Shown here: piece by piece, positions 1 to 8,608 of the stretch | Layout: each line of letters starts with the position of its first letter | Position numbering within the stretch: position 1 is the first letter of the stretch | Origin: Paenibacillus albus | GTDB lineage: Bacteria > Bacillota > Bacilli > Paenibacillales > Paenibacillaceae | DNA: 64,000 nt | Direction: 5' to 3' | Assembly (NCBI RefSeq): GCF_003952225.1 | Contig: NZ_CP034437.1 | Location: 337,001 to 401,000, forward strand | The notes under the pieces: model-generated | Seen by the model: only the letters and a program-made list of their open reading frames with translations | Databases searched by the model: none | What the model was told of the DNA's origin: nothing | Program-made: the position numbers and the translations under genes

Positions 1-316
1 TACGAATACCCACGTTCTTCCCTACCATTTGGTATAACGGAAGGTTTTCTGCGTGTACATAAGTACGATGCAGTTCGTTAGGCACTTCGACAATTCTGAC
101 CGTACAGAAAGAATGATTCTTTGGCCATGACAGCACACTCGACAATCTAGGGCGGTCTTTAACAGGGTTCCACTCCACTAATAACAGCTCAGTATGTAAC
201 TGATGCTTTTGAGTTTGCTCCATAATTCCATCAACAAACAGTTGCATGCGATGAATTAAGTTGCCTCCATGATTATCGTTTCTTCCTGTGGCAACAATAC
301 TTAAATATGGTCTCAT
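1..316 (-). CDS. Glycosyltransferase-like protein, partial (3' end outside window)
   Basis: The frame is open from adjacent ATG codons at 319 and 316 to the left edge, about 105 residues, so the C-terminal part is missing. A GAGGTG Shine-Dalgarno sequence sits one base before the first ATG and four before the second, so I prefer 316. The protein begins MRPYLSIVATGRNDNHGGN, a hydrophobic strand followed by a polar turn, as in GT-A-type glycosyltransferase starts; no catalytic DXD is visible in the part present. It lies 15 bp after the tandem methyltransferase gene, in the same operon, and probably extends or decorates the same glycan. The family call is inference from the N-terminus and context. 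Confidence 0.6.
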   Translation of the reverse strand, partial: MRPYLSIVATGRNDNHGGNLIHRMQLFVDGIMEQTQKHQLHTELLLVEWNPVKDRPRLSSVLSWPKNHSFCTVRIVEVPNELHRTYVHAENLPLYQMVGKNVGIR

Positions 317-331
317 CATTCACCTCAAATA

Positions 332-1834
332 TTACTCTTCAAACAATGGAGTAAGATAACTTTGATTATTAATTAGGTTTGGAGTCAGGGTTTGCAACGA
401 CAACTCTTCCCTGGAAGCAACGAAAATAGCCCGTGCATTCTTAACTCCATTAGTGACGGGCCAGTCAATTGGAAAATCGGGATCATTAGGTTGAGAAACG
501 GATAAATAAATGTAAGGAAAATATTTTCCGAGCTCTTCAATAACCCAGTCCCTTCCAGGTCGACAGCCAGTTCCATCAATGCTTTGATTTGGATTATCCT
601 TGTTTTCGGCTTCCAAATTGATTTCACCATTATCGACTGGACTAACACACGTTTCTATTAACAGATACTTATTGCATAAGTTCGCCAACTCTTTAATGCC
701 AATAGAGGGATTACTTAAATGATACAAAGTTCCATAGCAGTAAATAATATCGAATTTCCCAAATGCTTTGTGGCTACCTTCAACATTTAAATCAGCCACC
801 TTGACTTCACGGTAAGGATATCTGCGCAAGTGTTCATTGACATTTGATTCTCTCGCGTCTGTCGAAAGCACAGAACAGCTCATCCTCTCAAAGAATGCAG
901 TATGCCAACCTACACCTGACCCGACCTCTAACACGGAGGAGTAGGCTAAACCCAGTCCTAAGGAAGCGAGGTGATCTTGCCTTGCCTTATTAATATGTTG
1001 TGCCGAATCAGCATCAAACATCTCAAAATCAAGATTAGGTGTAACTGGAACATTCTGATGTTTTCTTACTAGGCCAAATGGCCTTAGTCCAAATTTAGTA
1101 TCCGGCGGAACCTTAGGGAAATTCCATATCATGCTTTCTTCAATTTCATTGTCAAATTGCTGTATGAAATGATGATAGCTATTCCAAGTATCGTTCGTCC
1201 AAGAGAACGCACCTTCATACTCAATTGGGTCGTGCAAGTCATCACATATCATTAATCCGCCTGGCTTAAGGAATCTCCAGAACGTTTTCATATCATTTAA
1301 GAGACCATCTTCCGTATGTTTACCATCCACAAAAATAATATCAAACAACTCACCCTGTAATGCTCTTAGCAGGTGAGGTATTCTGTACCACTTTGTGACC
1401 TCATTTCCGAAGTTTTCATTATCCCCTAGTGTTTCCGGTTGAGAGTTAGCCTGGAAAAACAAAACCTTATCTTTACTTACTCCGTTTTGTTCACACCATT
1501 TGTGAACTTTGCTTTCGGCAAATTCAATATTACTCCATGGCAAATCATACTGCTGTGCGTAGATTCCCAAGTCCATAGATACGAACAATTCCAAGTTCTC
1601 AGATGAGGCCTTTAAGAAGGTCGCTGCACTCATTCCGAAAGCAGTGCCGATCTCCAATATTCTTTTTGGTTTTTCATTTTTCACAAGGCCATATAAGCTA
1701 CTATAATAAGTTGTAATATCCGACGTAGCAGTCACTTCCCACGGGTGTCCGTACAGAAGGTTAAATTCTTCAAATATAGTTCGGCTATGAATGGGAGCGT
1801 TTTCTTCGATGGACTTACATAACGTTTGGAACAT
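332..1834 (-). CDS. Tandem SAM-dependent methyltransferase (two class I domains)
   Basis: About 500 residues with two Rossmann methyltransferase units. The N-terminal unit has motif I ILEIGTAFGMS near residue 60 and the acidic segment FDIIFVDGKHTEDG followed by LKPGGLMICDD, as in Methyltransf_24/CmcI-like enzymes. The C-terminal unit has VLEVGSGVGWHTAFF near residue 305 and a FDIIYCYGTLYHL segment, as in sugar O- or C-methyltransferases. I chose the ATG at 1834; an in-frame TTG at 1855 with a GGGATG eight bases upstream is possible and would add seven residues. Located between another methyltransferase-like gene and a glycosyltransferase-like gene, it probably methylates a flagellar or surface glycan at two positions. 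The substrate is not evident. Confidence 0.75.
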   Translation of the reverse strand: MFQTLCKSIEENAPIHSRTIFEEFNLLYGHPWEVTATSDITTYYSSLYGLVKNEKPKRILEIGTAFGMSAATFLKASSENLELFVSMDLGIYAQQYDLPWSNIEFAESKVHKWCEQNGVSKDKVLFFQANSQPETLGDNENFGNEVTKWYRIPHLLRALQGELFDIIFVDGKHTEDGLLNDMKTFWRFLKPGGLMICDDLHDPIEYEGAFSWTNDTWNSYHHFIQQFDNEIEESMIWNFPKVPPDTKFGLRPFGLVRKHQNVPVTPNLDFEMFDADSAQHINKARQDHLASLGLGLAYSSVLEVGSGVGWHTAFFERMSCSVLSTDARESNVNEHLRRYPYREVKVADLNVEGSHKAFGKFDIIYCYGTLYHLSNPSIGIKELANLCNKYLLIETCVSPVDNGEINLEAENKDNPNQSIDGTGCRPGRDWVIEELGKYFPYIYLSVSQPNDPDFPIDWPVTNGVKNARAIFVASREELSLQTLTPNLINNQSYLTPLFEE

Positions 1835-1856
1835 ATGTTTACCCGCTTTCCACAAT

Positions 1857-3059
1857 TTATTTCATCCCAGGAATAATAGAATTAGGTTCTGCGCCAAAAC
1901 TTAAAAGTTGTTGCTTGATCTCGTCAAACCGGCTTGAAGCAACAACAATTTGTTGTCGAGCAACACTCTCGTCAGGAGCCATAACAGGAATCCCCTGTAC
2001 CAGTTGGCCCGCCAGATAATTATCATAAAAGCAAGATACTCTAATTTGGGAATCATATTTTAAATTGAAATTATTTATGAAATCTAGCAGAATCCCACCA
2101 TTCAGGCCAGCTCCAAATATAGCGATCTCGCCTTCCTCCTGACGCTTCATTAACCAATGAACCATCTCATACGAAATGATATCCGTTCCGGCCGTTTCAC
2201 TTCGAACCTTCCCAACATCAAAAGAAGGATATGTAATTTCTCTCTCAAGCCCATTCAATGAAAAATATACCCAGTGAGCATTCTTACTCACCATAGTTGG
2301 ATCGAGCACGGCCGAAATCTCTTTAAAGTGGTTCGGATGTTGTGCGAAATAAGTATGGAAACTATGATCAGCAGTATGGAGTTCTACTTCATTTCTCGAA
2401 GTAAAGTCAGTAATAGCCACTAGCTGTTCTACACTGGATATTAAATGACCCAACTGTAGCGTACGACCCCCGAAATGATTCCCTGTCCATAAAATATCCT
2501 GATATAATGAGGCTACCTTCGAGACATATCTGGTATCAGAAATATCATGCATCATTATTAGATGGTTCTTTCGTTCAAGTAGAGGCAAAATTTTTCCCAA
2601 TACGCAATTCGCTACGGAATAACCATGAGCATCCCAAAATACAAGCACTCTATTGTAATTCTCAAATAGATCTTCATAAGGAAATGTAAGAATATCCTGC
2701 TGGTACGTATGCATTCTTGCGAACCATTCACCATTAGCAAGCCCGGTATCATGAAGCTTTTTCTTTGTTTCCATCTCGAATGCATTAGATAAGCATATAC
2801 TTACAACATCGCACTCGTTGTCCAAGGCATGTGTAACTTCCGTAAACATGCATGTAGAATTCCCTTTTCCCCTGCCTAATTCCAGAATCAAATCCGGCTT
2901 AAATTCCAAAGCTATCGCGGTCATTTGAATCCATTGAAAAAGACTCAGATCCCCGGAATAGTCAACCACACTATGCAATTCACTTGCTCGGTTCTTCATA
3001 CTTGTCAAAGCGGGCATTTGCTTATAGAGAGCTTCTGCTGCCATAAGTAACGAAGCCAT
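1857..3059 (-). CDS. CmcI-like methyltransferase/hydroxylase domain plus Rossmann sugar-binding-like domain
   Basis: 400 residues. The first half carries LILELGRGKGNSTCMF near residue 76, a class I SAM fold like the cephalosporin-hydroxylase (CmcI) family, with an acidic VLVFWDAHGY segment further on. The last ~100 residues form a separate domain starting EIAIFGAGLNGGILLDF and ending in VASSRFDEIKQQL, similar to the nucleotide-binding domain appended to sugar methyltransferases and PglD-type proteins. The ATG is preceded by GGGGAGG five bases upstream. It sits two bases before the next methyltransferase frame and 28 bp after the sugar dehydrogenase. Probably a sugar-tailoring enzyme; the exact reaction is unknown. 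Confidence 0.65.
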   Translation of the reverse strand: MASLLMAAEALYKQMPALTSMKNRASELHSVVDYSGDLSLFQWIQMTAIALEFKPDLILELGRGKGNSTCMFTEVTHALDNECDVVSICLSNAFEMETKKKLHDTGLANGEWFARMHTYQQDILTFPYEDLFENYNRVLVFWDAHGYSVANCVLGKILPLLERKNHLIMMHDISDTRYVSKVASLYQDILWTGNHFGGRTLQLGHLISSVEQLVAITDFTSRNEVELHTADHSFHTYFAQHPNHFKEISAVLDPTMVSKNAHWVYFSLNGLEREITYPSFDVGKVRSETAGTDIISYEMVHWLMKRQEEGEIAIFGAGLNGGILLDFINNFNLKYDSQIRVSCFYDNYLAGQLVQGIPVMAPDESVARQQIVVASSRFDEIKQQLLSFGAEPNSIIPGMK

Positions 3060-3087
3060 TGGTCCTCCCCCTCTATCGCTATCTCTA

Positions 3088-4428
3088 CTAGTAGGTCTTC
3101 AACTTTTCTTGCTCTATTCTCCCAAGACCCAAAGCAATATACTGTACATTTTTCAGTTGTTTATCTTTCAACATGCGCCAGCTATCCATCAGCACGGCAT
3201 CGGTTAGCATTAATTCGCTAACTCTATTCCAGTCTAACTGAGTAAACTCCGGCCAATTTGTCATAATAATCACACCGGCTGCCTCAGCAACGCATTCATA
3301 CGGATTTAGCTTATATTCTACAGCTTCTCCAAATACCTTTGTAGCGAAAGGGAGTGCTTTCGGATCGCTTAAAACAACTTTATAGCCACTATCCAATAAC
3401 TTCTTAGCCAGTTGGATGGATTGTGATTCTTCAATTATGTGTGTGCCCGGTTTATATGAAAGGCCAAGAATCGAGACCTTTCCTCTTGGACTAATACGCT
3501 CGCGGACGATATTCATTATGCGATCTACAACGTTATGATTGATAGCGACCACTTGTTTACCTATACGTGCTTCACTACCAAATTCCTCAGCAAAAGCCTG
3601 AAATGCGATATTGTCTCTAGGAAAACAAGGTCCGGCAAATCCCAGCCCGCCACTTAAATATTTTCTTCCTACACGAGAATCGGTACCGACAGCTTGTGTC
3701 ACAACATCAATATCTGCACCATTAACCCGTTCACAAATCGATGCCAGTTCGTTAGCAAAACTAATTTTCATAGTCACATAACAATTCAAACTAAGTTTTG
3801 TAATTTCTGCATTAACTAGAGTCATAACATTATAATGTGGTTGATTATCTATAGTTGTCTCATATAAATGCTTGATGAAGTCTGCAGTTCGAGAGTCAGA
3901 AGCACCGATAAGTACCATGTCCGGATTCATGAAATTCTTAATCACGGTACCTAATGCAATGAACTCTGGATTATACGCAAATCCGAACTCTTCATTAACC
4001 TGCTTTCCTGTAAGACTTTCGATAAAAGGAATGAACTGCTGGTCAGATGAGCCCGGCATAACTGTAGAAACCACATTAATAATATGATACGTATCTTTGG
4101 AGCGAATAGCAGGTGCAATCTCCTCCAAAACAGCATTAATAAATCGATTCGTGAAGCGTCCGTCTGAATCACTTGGTGTTGGTACGATAATAAGCGTAAT
4201 ATCTGAATGCAATGTTGCAATATTTATGTCCGTCGTAATTTCGAGATTGCCCCAAGCCTGTTCCAATAACTCAGGCAATCCTTCTTCGTCAATAGGTGCC
4301 TGCTTGTTCTTTAACGCATGAACATACTCTAGATTCTTCTCCACGCCAATAACTTGATGACCTTTTGAGGCAAAGCAAGCCGCCGTACAAAGTCCTAGCT
4401 TCCCTAACCCCACTACAGAAACGCGCAT
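3088..4428 (-). CDS. UDP-glucose/GDP-mannose-type nucleotide-sugar 6-dehydrogenase
   Basis: 446 residues. It should oxidise C6 of a UDP- or GDP-sugar twice with NAD to give a uronic acid. The NAD-binding start VVGLGKLGLCTAACFASKG, the middle-domain proline-rich PTPSD loop, and the catalytic cysteine motif GFAGPCFPRDN are all present, and the C-terminal UDP-binding Rossmann domain (VSILGLSYKPGT) follows. The start at 4428 has AGGGAG seven to eight bases upstream; an in-frame ATG at 4458 places this site inside the coding region and is less likely. It follows the SDR dehydratase gene. The members UDP-glucose, UDP-ManNAc and UDP-GlcNAc dehydrogenase cannot be told apart by eye. Confidence 0.85.
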   Translation of the reverse strand: MRVSVVGLGKLGLCTAACFASKGHQVIGVEKNLEYVHALKNKQAPIDEEGLPELLEQAWGNLEITTDINIATLHSDITLIIVPTPSDSDGRFTNRFINAVLEEIAPAIRSKDTYHIINVVSTVMPGSSDQQFIPFIESLTGKQVNEEFGFAYNPEFIALGTVIKNFMNPDMVLIGASDSRTADFIKHLYETTIDNQPHYNVMTLVNAEITKLSLNCYVTMKISFANELASICERVNGADIDVVTQAVGTDSRVGRKYLSGGLGFAGPCFPRDNIAFQAFAEEFGSEARIGKQVVAINHNVVDRIMNIVRERISPRGKVSILGLSYKPGTHIIEESQSIQLAKKLLDSGYKVVLSDPKALPFATKVFGEAVEYKLNPYECVAEAAGVIIMTNWPEFTQLDWNRVSELMLTDAVLMDSWRMLKDKQLKNVQYIALGLGRIEQEKLKTY

Positions 4429-4503
4429 TCCACAACTCCCTCTCTTCATGATGATCACTCTAAGTTTGTCTAATATTCTATTTTCTAAGGCAAACTCGTG
4501 AGC

Positions 4504-5499
4504 CTAAATCAAATCTTCTTCATTCAACCACTTAGCAAGTGTTTCCCCTTCCACGATTTCATCAGAATGAATGGACGGCCTCTCGGTCACCTTAGTTACT
4601 CCTACATAACTATGCTTTGCAAACGGCGATGGGATAATATACATATGCGACGCTTCCAAAGCTGAATTACCTTCGTCTTCGGACATTAGTTCCTCAAACA
4701 TTTTCTCTCCTGGCCGTAGTCCCGTTTCATTTATTTGAATCGGATTAAGAATCCCATACTTGTTACATACTTGCTCAATTATTACATTTGCTAGCTCATC
4801 GAGCCTTACGACAGGCATTTTCAGTACAAAAACTTCCCCGCCTTTAGCCAACTCGTTTGCTTCTAACAGCAGCGATGTCGCTTGACTCAACGTCATCATG
4901 TACCTTTTCATATCCAAACAAGTAACATCAATGCTGCCGCGCTCGACAATATGTTTTTTAAACAGCGGTATAACCGATCCTCTGGAGCCCATAACATTAC
5001 CGAATCTCACTGCTGAAAGTATTGTGGACCGTGGTCCCTTCTGATAATCAGCAGCCGTTATTAAGCGCTCCGCCATTAATTTGGATGCGCCATATGTATT
5101 GGTAGGAGAGATAGCTTTATCCGTGCTCGTAAACAGAACCCTTTTCACACCAGATTGAATGGCCGCTTGAATCACATTTTGGGTCCCGATAACATTCGTT
5201 TGCACAGCCTCAAATGGATTATATTCGCAAAAGGGAACATGCTTCATCGCAGCCAGGTGGAATACGTAATCTATCCCCTCCATAGCTCGGACTAGTCTTT
5301 GTTGGTCCCGTATATCCCCAATTAAATACCTTAGCTTGGACGCGTAATCTTGAAATTCAAGACTCATATTAAATTGTTTATATTCATCTCGGCTAAATAT
5401 GCGAATAACGGCCGGATTCTCTTGCAACAGTTTTTTTGTCAGTTGGTACCCTATCGTTCCCGTACCGCCTGTAATAAGTATTTTTTTATCTTTATACAT
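4504..5499 (-). CDS. SDR nucleotide-sugar 4,6-dehydratase (PseB/CapD/FlaA1-like)
   Basis: 331 residues. An extended short-chain dehydrogenase with the NAD motif ITGGTGTIG at residues 8-16, FHLAAMKHVP, the TSTDKA catalytic Thr region and YGASK (Tyr-X3-Lys). This matches the polysaccharide-biosynthesis dehydratase/epimerase group that acts on UDP-GlcNAc (PseB, FlaA1, CapE, soluble CapD), and the protein has no membrane segments, as in PseB. The ATG overlaps the TAA of the upstream maf part by one base, so translation is probably coupled. No PseC, PseF, PseG, PseH or PseI partners are in view, so I do not assign pseudaminic acid synthesis; it may feed the sugar oxidised by the dehydrogenase that follows. 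Confidence 0.75.
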   Translation of the reverse strand: MYKDKKILITGGTGTIGYQLTKKLLQENPAVIRIFSRDEYKQFNMSLEFQDYASKLRYLIGDIRDQQRLVRAMEGIDYVFHLAAMKHVPFCEYNPFEAVQTNVIGTQNVIQAAIQSGVKRVLFTSTDKAISPTNTYGASKLMAERLITAADYQKGPRSTILSAVRFGNVMGSRGSVIPLFKKHIVERGSIDVTCLDMKRYMMTLSQATSLLLEANELAKGGEVFVLKMPVVRLDELANVIIEQVCNKYGILNPIQINETGLRPGEKMFEELMSEDEGNSALEASHMYIIPSPFAKHSYVGVTKVTERPSIHSDEIVEGETLAKWLNEEDLI

Positions 5500-6932
5500 T
5501 ATCCGACACTCTCCATGGTCATCATTGCAACCACTCTTTCCCTTGCCTCTACTGCAATATCTTTTAACTCGGGCAGCTTTACCTGAATGGCTTTAATATA
5601 CCCACCTAACACTTCTGTTAACAAGACGGCTTTTTTTATTATATTATTCTCAACTTCTAATTCTGGGATCTCTCTAATAAAGCGCTTCTGTTCGTTATAG
5701 TAAACCATTGTAAACAAACTCGAATAAACCTGATTACTAACCACAATATCCCAATTACTAACAATTTCCTGCATTAACTTTACACATTTTGATTGATTCG
5801 TACGACTGAGCTCAGAAAGTTTAGAAAACTTTTTACTGATTCTGAATAATAAATTTTCAATTAGCATTAAATCCTCAGATAGCTGTAATACTCTTTGCTT
5901 TGCAGCTTCTACGCGTTCCTTTGAATAGACTCCTAAATACTGCTTAAATAGGTCTTCTAAGTATTCCGAAGTAAAAGTTTTCGATTCAAAACGATCCGCT
6001 ATTTCTTTTAAAGGCTGCCACTCCGTGCCGTTAATGACTGCACCCATAGCTGTTGTGTTGATAAAGCGAATCTCACGGTATTGCGCTATCAATTCCTCGA
6101 TGTTGGACAAAGTCAGAAGCAAGCTCTGTGAGGTAGCATTAACAGTCCCCTTCACATTATTAACTGTCATTCCGCCATGCGCAGCCGTCTGGTCTCCAAG
6201 CTCTTTTGAAACGTGGTTTGCGCCAGCAGCATAAAGTGTTCCATATGCAAAGGATAAGTCTTGTCCTGCAAAGACAATCTCTGTACATCCCATATAAGCT
6301 GCCGCTTGAATAGCCGTCCCTGTTACTGAGTGACTTGAAGCAAATATAGGATCATCGGAACTCAACTCCATAAAGTACCGTGATATGGAATCATTCTCGA
6401 AGTAGGCATGCATCAAATGACTTCTTTCCTGAATAATTCGGTACTCTATTTGTGGAATATATAAGATAGGAATCTGTTTCTCTAATGTATTCAAATACTC
6501 AAACGCCTGTAAGTTGGCTTCCCCGCCATCCATAGTCACTATTAAATGAGGTTTGATTTGGAAATGATTAAGAACTTGTGAGCTTGATCCTGCGGCAATA
6601 ATAAAAGCGCGATTCTCTAGCCGTCTTAACTGTTCTATATCTTGTTCTAACGATGGTCCCGCACCAACAATTACCGCAGTTTGATCACTTAACCGTCCCT
6701 TTAACCCTCTCAATGAAGGAGTACTTATATTCGCAGGGAAATTAAATAGTATATTTTTGGTCCATTGCATTCCCATTACTTGATAGACCCGTCTCTCATT
6801 CGCATAGTTCTCGGCAGCTTGGATAGCATCATCACTAAACTCTACTCTTCTGCTTGGATCTATTCGATCATAAACCGGAATTACTATTATTGCTGTATCC
6901 CCATTGGCTTTCATCATTAAGTTGTAAATCAA
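5499..6932 (-). CDS. Second Maf (motility accessory factor) glycosyltransferase, 3' part of a frameshifted gene
   Basis: Carries the DUF115/Maf core: AVIVGAGPSLEQDIEQL near residue 88, HLIVTMDGGEANLQAF, and EIVFAGQDLSFAYG, all aligning with the intact Maf at 14846-17110. The frame begins with a TTG at 6932 but continues open upstream of it into the A6 run near 6950-6955. The reading there lines up with the intact paralogue without a gap once one base is added. It therefore belongs to the same gene as 6929-7765; the joined product would be 755 residues against 754 for the intact paralogue. If translated alone from TTG or an internal ATG, the product lacks the N-terminal domain. Its stop overlaps the start of the SDR gene. 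Confidence 0.8.
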   Translation of the reverse strand: MIYNLMMKANGDTAIIVIPVYDRIDPSRRVEFSDDAIQAAENYANERRVYQVMGMQWTKNILFNFPANISTPSLRGLKGRLSDQTAVIVGAGPSLEQDIEQLRRLENRAFIIAAGSSSQVLNHFQIKPHLIVTMDGGEANLQAFEYLNTLEKQIPILYIPQIEYRIIQERSHLMHAYFENDSISRYFMELSSDDPIFASSHSVTGTAIQAAAYMGCTEIVFAGQDLSFAYGTLYAAGANHVSKELGDQTAAHGGMTVNNVKGTVNATSQSLLLTLSNIEELIAQYREIRFINTTAMGAVINGTEWQPLKEIADRFESKTFTSEYLEDLFKQYLGVYSKERVEAAKQRVLQLSEDLMLIENLLFRISKKFSKLSELSRTNQSKCVKLMQEIVSNWDIVVSNQVYSSLFTMVYYNEQKRFIREIPELEVENNIIKKAVLLTEVLGGYIKAIQVKLPELKDIAVEARERVVAMMTMESVG

Positions 6933-7765
6933 ATTGTCCCGGTCTTTCTTTTTTGACCTATAACGAGCTGATCAATTTGTCCAACAGCAACTAAACTCTC
7001 CAAATCAACTACTCTCAATGCCGCTGCCAATAACTGTTCCTCCGGCTCGTACACATGGAACTTTCGGTCCGGGAATTTACGGATTAATGCTTCAAGATGA
7101 TAACCGCAACCGAAACCGTAGATAAGAACATTTTGTTTGGCAGCTATCTCTTCGGAAATAGACTCAGCCCACAAGTTAGCCTCAATCTCTGGGCTATATA
7201 AGCTATGTAGAACGATTGCCCGGTCTGCGTTGTTCAACCGGCATAAGTTTGGAGATCCATTCTTTGATTGAATAACTTCAACTTTCGATTCATCTAGCAC
7301 CAACTTAGCCATACAATCATATACGTGGGGGAATTTCCGCTTCAATACCGCCATGTTAGATCTAAGTTGTTTATCTGAACTTTTATTTCTCCAGCTGACT
7401 AGCTGAAATACGTCTTGAAGTAGCGCCTTTAACTCGTATCTAATAATATCTCCAACCATTACATTATCGTCGTCGTCGATATGCCTATTTAGCACCTCTA
7501 TATTAGCAGCAACCTTATCAAGGTTTTCCGATATCATATAAGCAAAGAATGGATAGATATTCATCTCGATCAAACTTTTCTGCATATCTTTCAGCACTCG
7601 ATATAAACTGTCTATCCCCCGAAAAAATGGAGTGAATATCTTCCAAGTTGCTTCATTGACCACTCTATAAAATAAATCTGAAACCGTATTACAAGCTTCA
7701 ATAAGTTCCGGTAATAAATCGTTAACATTTTCTACAGCTTGCTGCAGTGCAATTGGAAATTTCAT
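6929..7765 (-). CDS. Second Maf glycosyltransferase, 5' part of a frameshifted gene
   Basis: 278 residues covering the N-terminal domain of a Maf protein: the helical start (LPELIEACNTVSDLFY aligns with LPKLTESCHHVSEMFY of the intact Maf), a middle Rossmann region with YGFGCGYHLEAL and FHVYEPEEQLLAAALRVVDL, then premature termination after GQKRKTGTI. The frame is lost at CAAAAAAG near 6950-6956: one more A would continue into the 3' part. I chose the ATG at 7765 because AGGGGG lies ten bases upstream and a sigma-D-like promoter lies between 7765 and the upstream ATG at 7822. Maf proteins transfer nonulosonic acids (pseudaminic or legionaminic) to Ser/Thr of flagellin in the cytoplasm. Confidence 0.78.
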   Translation of the reverse strand: MKFPIALQQAVENVNDLLPELIEACNTVSDLFYRVVNEATWKIFTPFFRGIDSLYRVLKDMQKSLIEMNIYPFFAYMISENLDKVAANIEVLNRHIDDDDNVMVGDIIRYELKALLQDVFQLVSWRNKSSDKQLRSNMAVLKRKFPHVYDCMAKLVLDESKVEVIQSKNGSPNLCRLNNADRAIVLHSLYSPEIEANLWAESISEEIAAKQNVLIYGFGCGYHLEALIRKFPDRKFHVYEPEEQLLAAALRVVDLESLVAVGQIDQLVIGQKRKTGTI

Positions 7766-7796
7766 TATGTCCCTGCCCCCTAGACTTCTATTGTAT

Positions 7797-7820
7797 ATAT
7801 CGGACATCGAGCTCATTTTC
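7797..7820 (-). promoter_or_regulatory. Possible sigma-D promoter for the second maf
   Basis: The minus strand reads TCCGATAT (7797-7804), identical to the -10 before flaG and close to the sigma-D consensus GCCGATAT. The upstream GAAA with only 12 bases between is a weak -35, so this is a candidate. It lies between the legF terminator and the preferred maf start, which fits an independent late-flagellar transcription unit. Confidence 0.35.
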
Positions 7821-7861
7821 ATAAGAAAATCAGCAAGGAAACTATCTCCATCAAGTTAAAC

Positions 7862-7891
7862 AAAAAAAGAAGCTCCTCACTGGGGAGCCTC
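7862..7891 (-). terminator. Rho-independent terminator between the second maf promoter region and legF
   Basis: On the minus strand AGGCTCC pairs with GGAGCTT (one G-U pair) around a seven-base loop, followed by a run of seven T. It lies about 20 bp after the stop of legF and ends the legionaminic acid operon. Confidence 0.8.
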
Positions 7892-7913
7892 TCAAAACAC
7901 TGATTGCTTGGAT

Positions 7914-8606
7914 CTAGTTTCGTATTTGAAGCAAGCTTTCCGCCACGATAAAATCAATCATTGTATCGATATCAACGGAGCGCTCTTTCGGCATGACATA
8001 TCCGGCGGTGCCTTCATACATGAAGGATTCATTGCTTAAGAGGTATGGAATGTACGCCGCATATACAGCACCATTAAGCACATAGATCTTAGCAGCATCT
8101 TGGCGCTGGAGCACATTCTCCAAACCCGGTATTGCTTTCACAAGAGTTTGTTGCTCGTCTCCCAGCTGATACATCCAGGATAACGGTTTGTCATTCTCGG
8201 TTACAGAAACGACACTCCAAGCTCTTGAGGCAACGAGCTGCTCCAAACAATGATCAATATCCTCCGCTGTGCGTAATGGAGATGTAGGCTGCAGAAGAAG
8301 CACGATGTCATACCCCTTAACCATACGCAGAGCATGTAATATGGGCAGCATACCCGGTGTGTCGTCTTGTGCGAGTTCGGAGGGTCTCATGAACGGCACT
8401 TGACCGCCCCATTCCGTTGCTGCAGCCGCAATTTCAAAGCTATCCGTCGTTACTATACATGTATCAACATACTGCGATTGCGCTGCCGCCTCAATTGACC
8501 ATGCGATAAGCGGTTTGCCCTGCAGTAGCCGAATATTCTTATTCGGCAATCCTTTAGACCCGCCCCTGGCAGGTATGATAGCCAGCACCTTCTGTCCCTT
8601 AATCAT
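7914..8606 (-). CDS. legF: CMP-N,N'-diacetyllegionaminic acid synthase
   Basis: 230 residues. A cytidylyltransferase of the NeuA/LegF/PseF group, transferring CMP from CTP to the nonulosonic acid. The N-terminus has IPARGGSKGLPNKNIR, the CTP-binding signature, followed by GKPLIAWSIEAA and the VLLLQPTSPLRTAEDI segment. The length equals the family norm. It is the last gene of the leg operon, two bases after ptmE, and a terminator follows. NeuA, PseF and LegF are similar; the assignment to LegF rests on the neighbouring LegB, LegC, LegG and LegI-like genes. Confidence 0.85.
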   Translation of the reverse strand: MIKGQKVLAIIPARGGSKGLPNKNIRLLQGKPLIAWSIEAAAQSQYVDTCIVTTDSFEIAAAATEWGGQVPFMRPSELAQDDTPGMLPILHALRMVKGYDIVLLLQPTSPLRTAEDIDHCLEQLVASRAWSVVSVTENDKPLSWMYQLGDEQQTLVKAIPGLENVLQRQDAAKIYVLNGAVYAAYIPYLLSNESFMYEGTAGYVMPKERSVDIDTMIDFIVAESLLQIRN

Positions 8607-8608
8607 CC

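Noticed and set aside
3951-4220. 89-codon second-frame ORF inside the nucleotide-sugar dehydrogenase
   Set aside because: Overlaps a certain enzyme in another frame and has no start site or homology.
4504-5499. Pseudaminic acid pathway starting with this PseB-like gene
   Set aside because: No PseC, PseH, PseG, PseI or PseF set is present; the nonulosonic acid genes in the window fit legionaminic acid.
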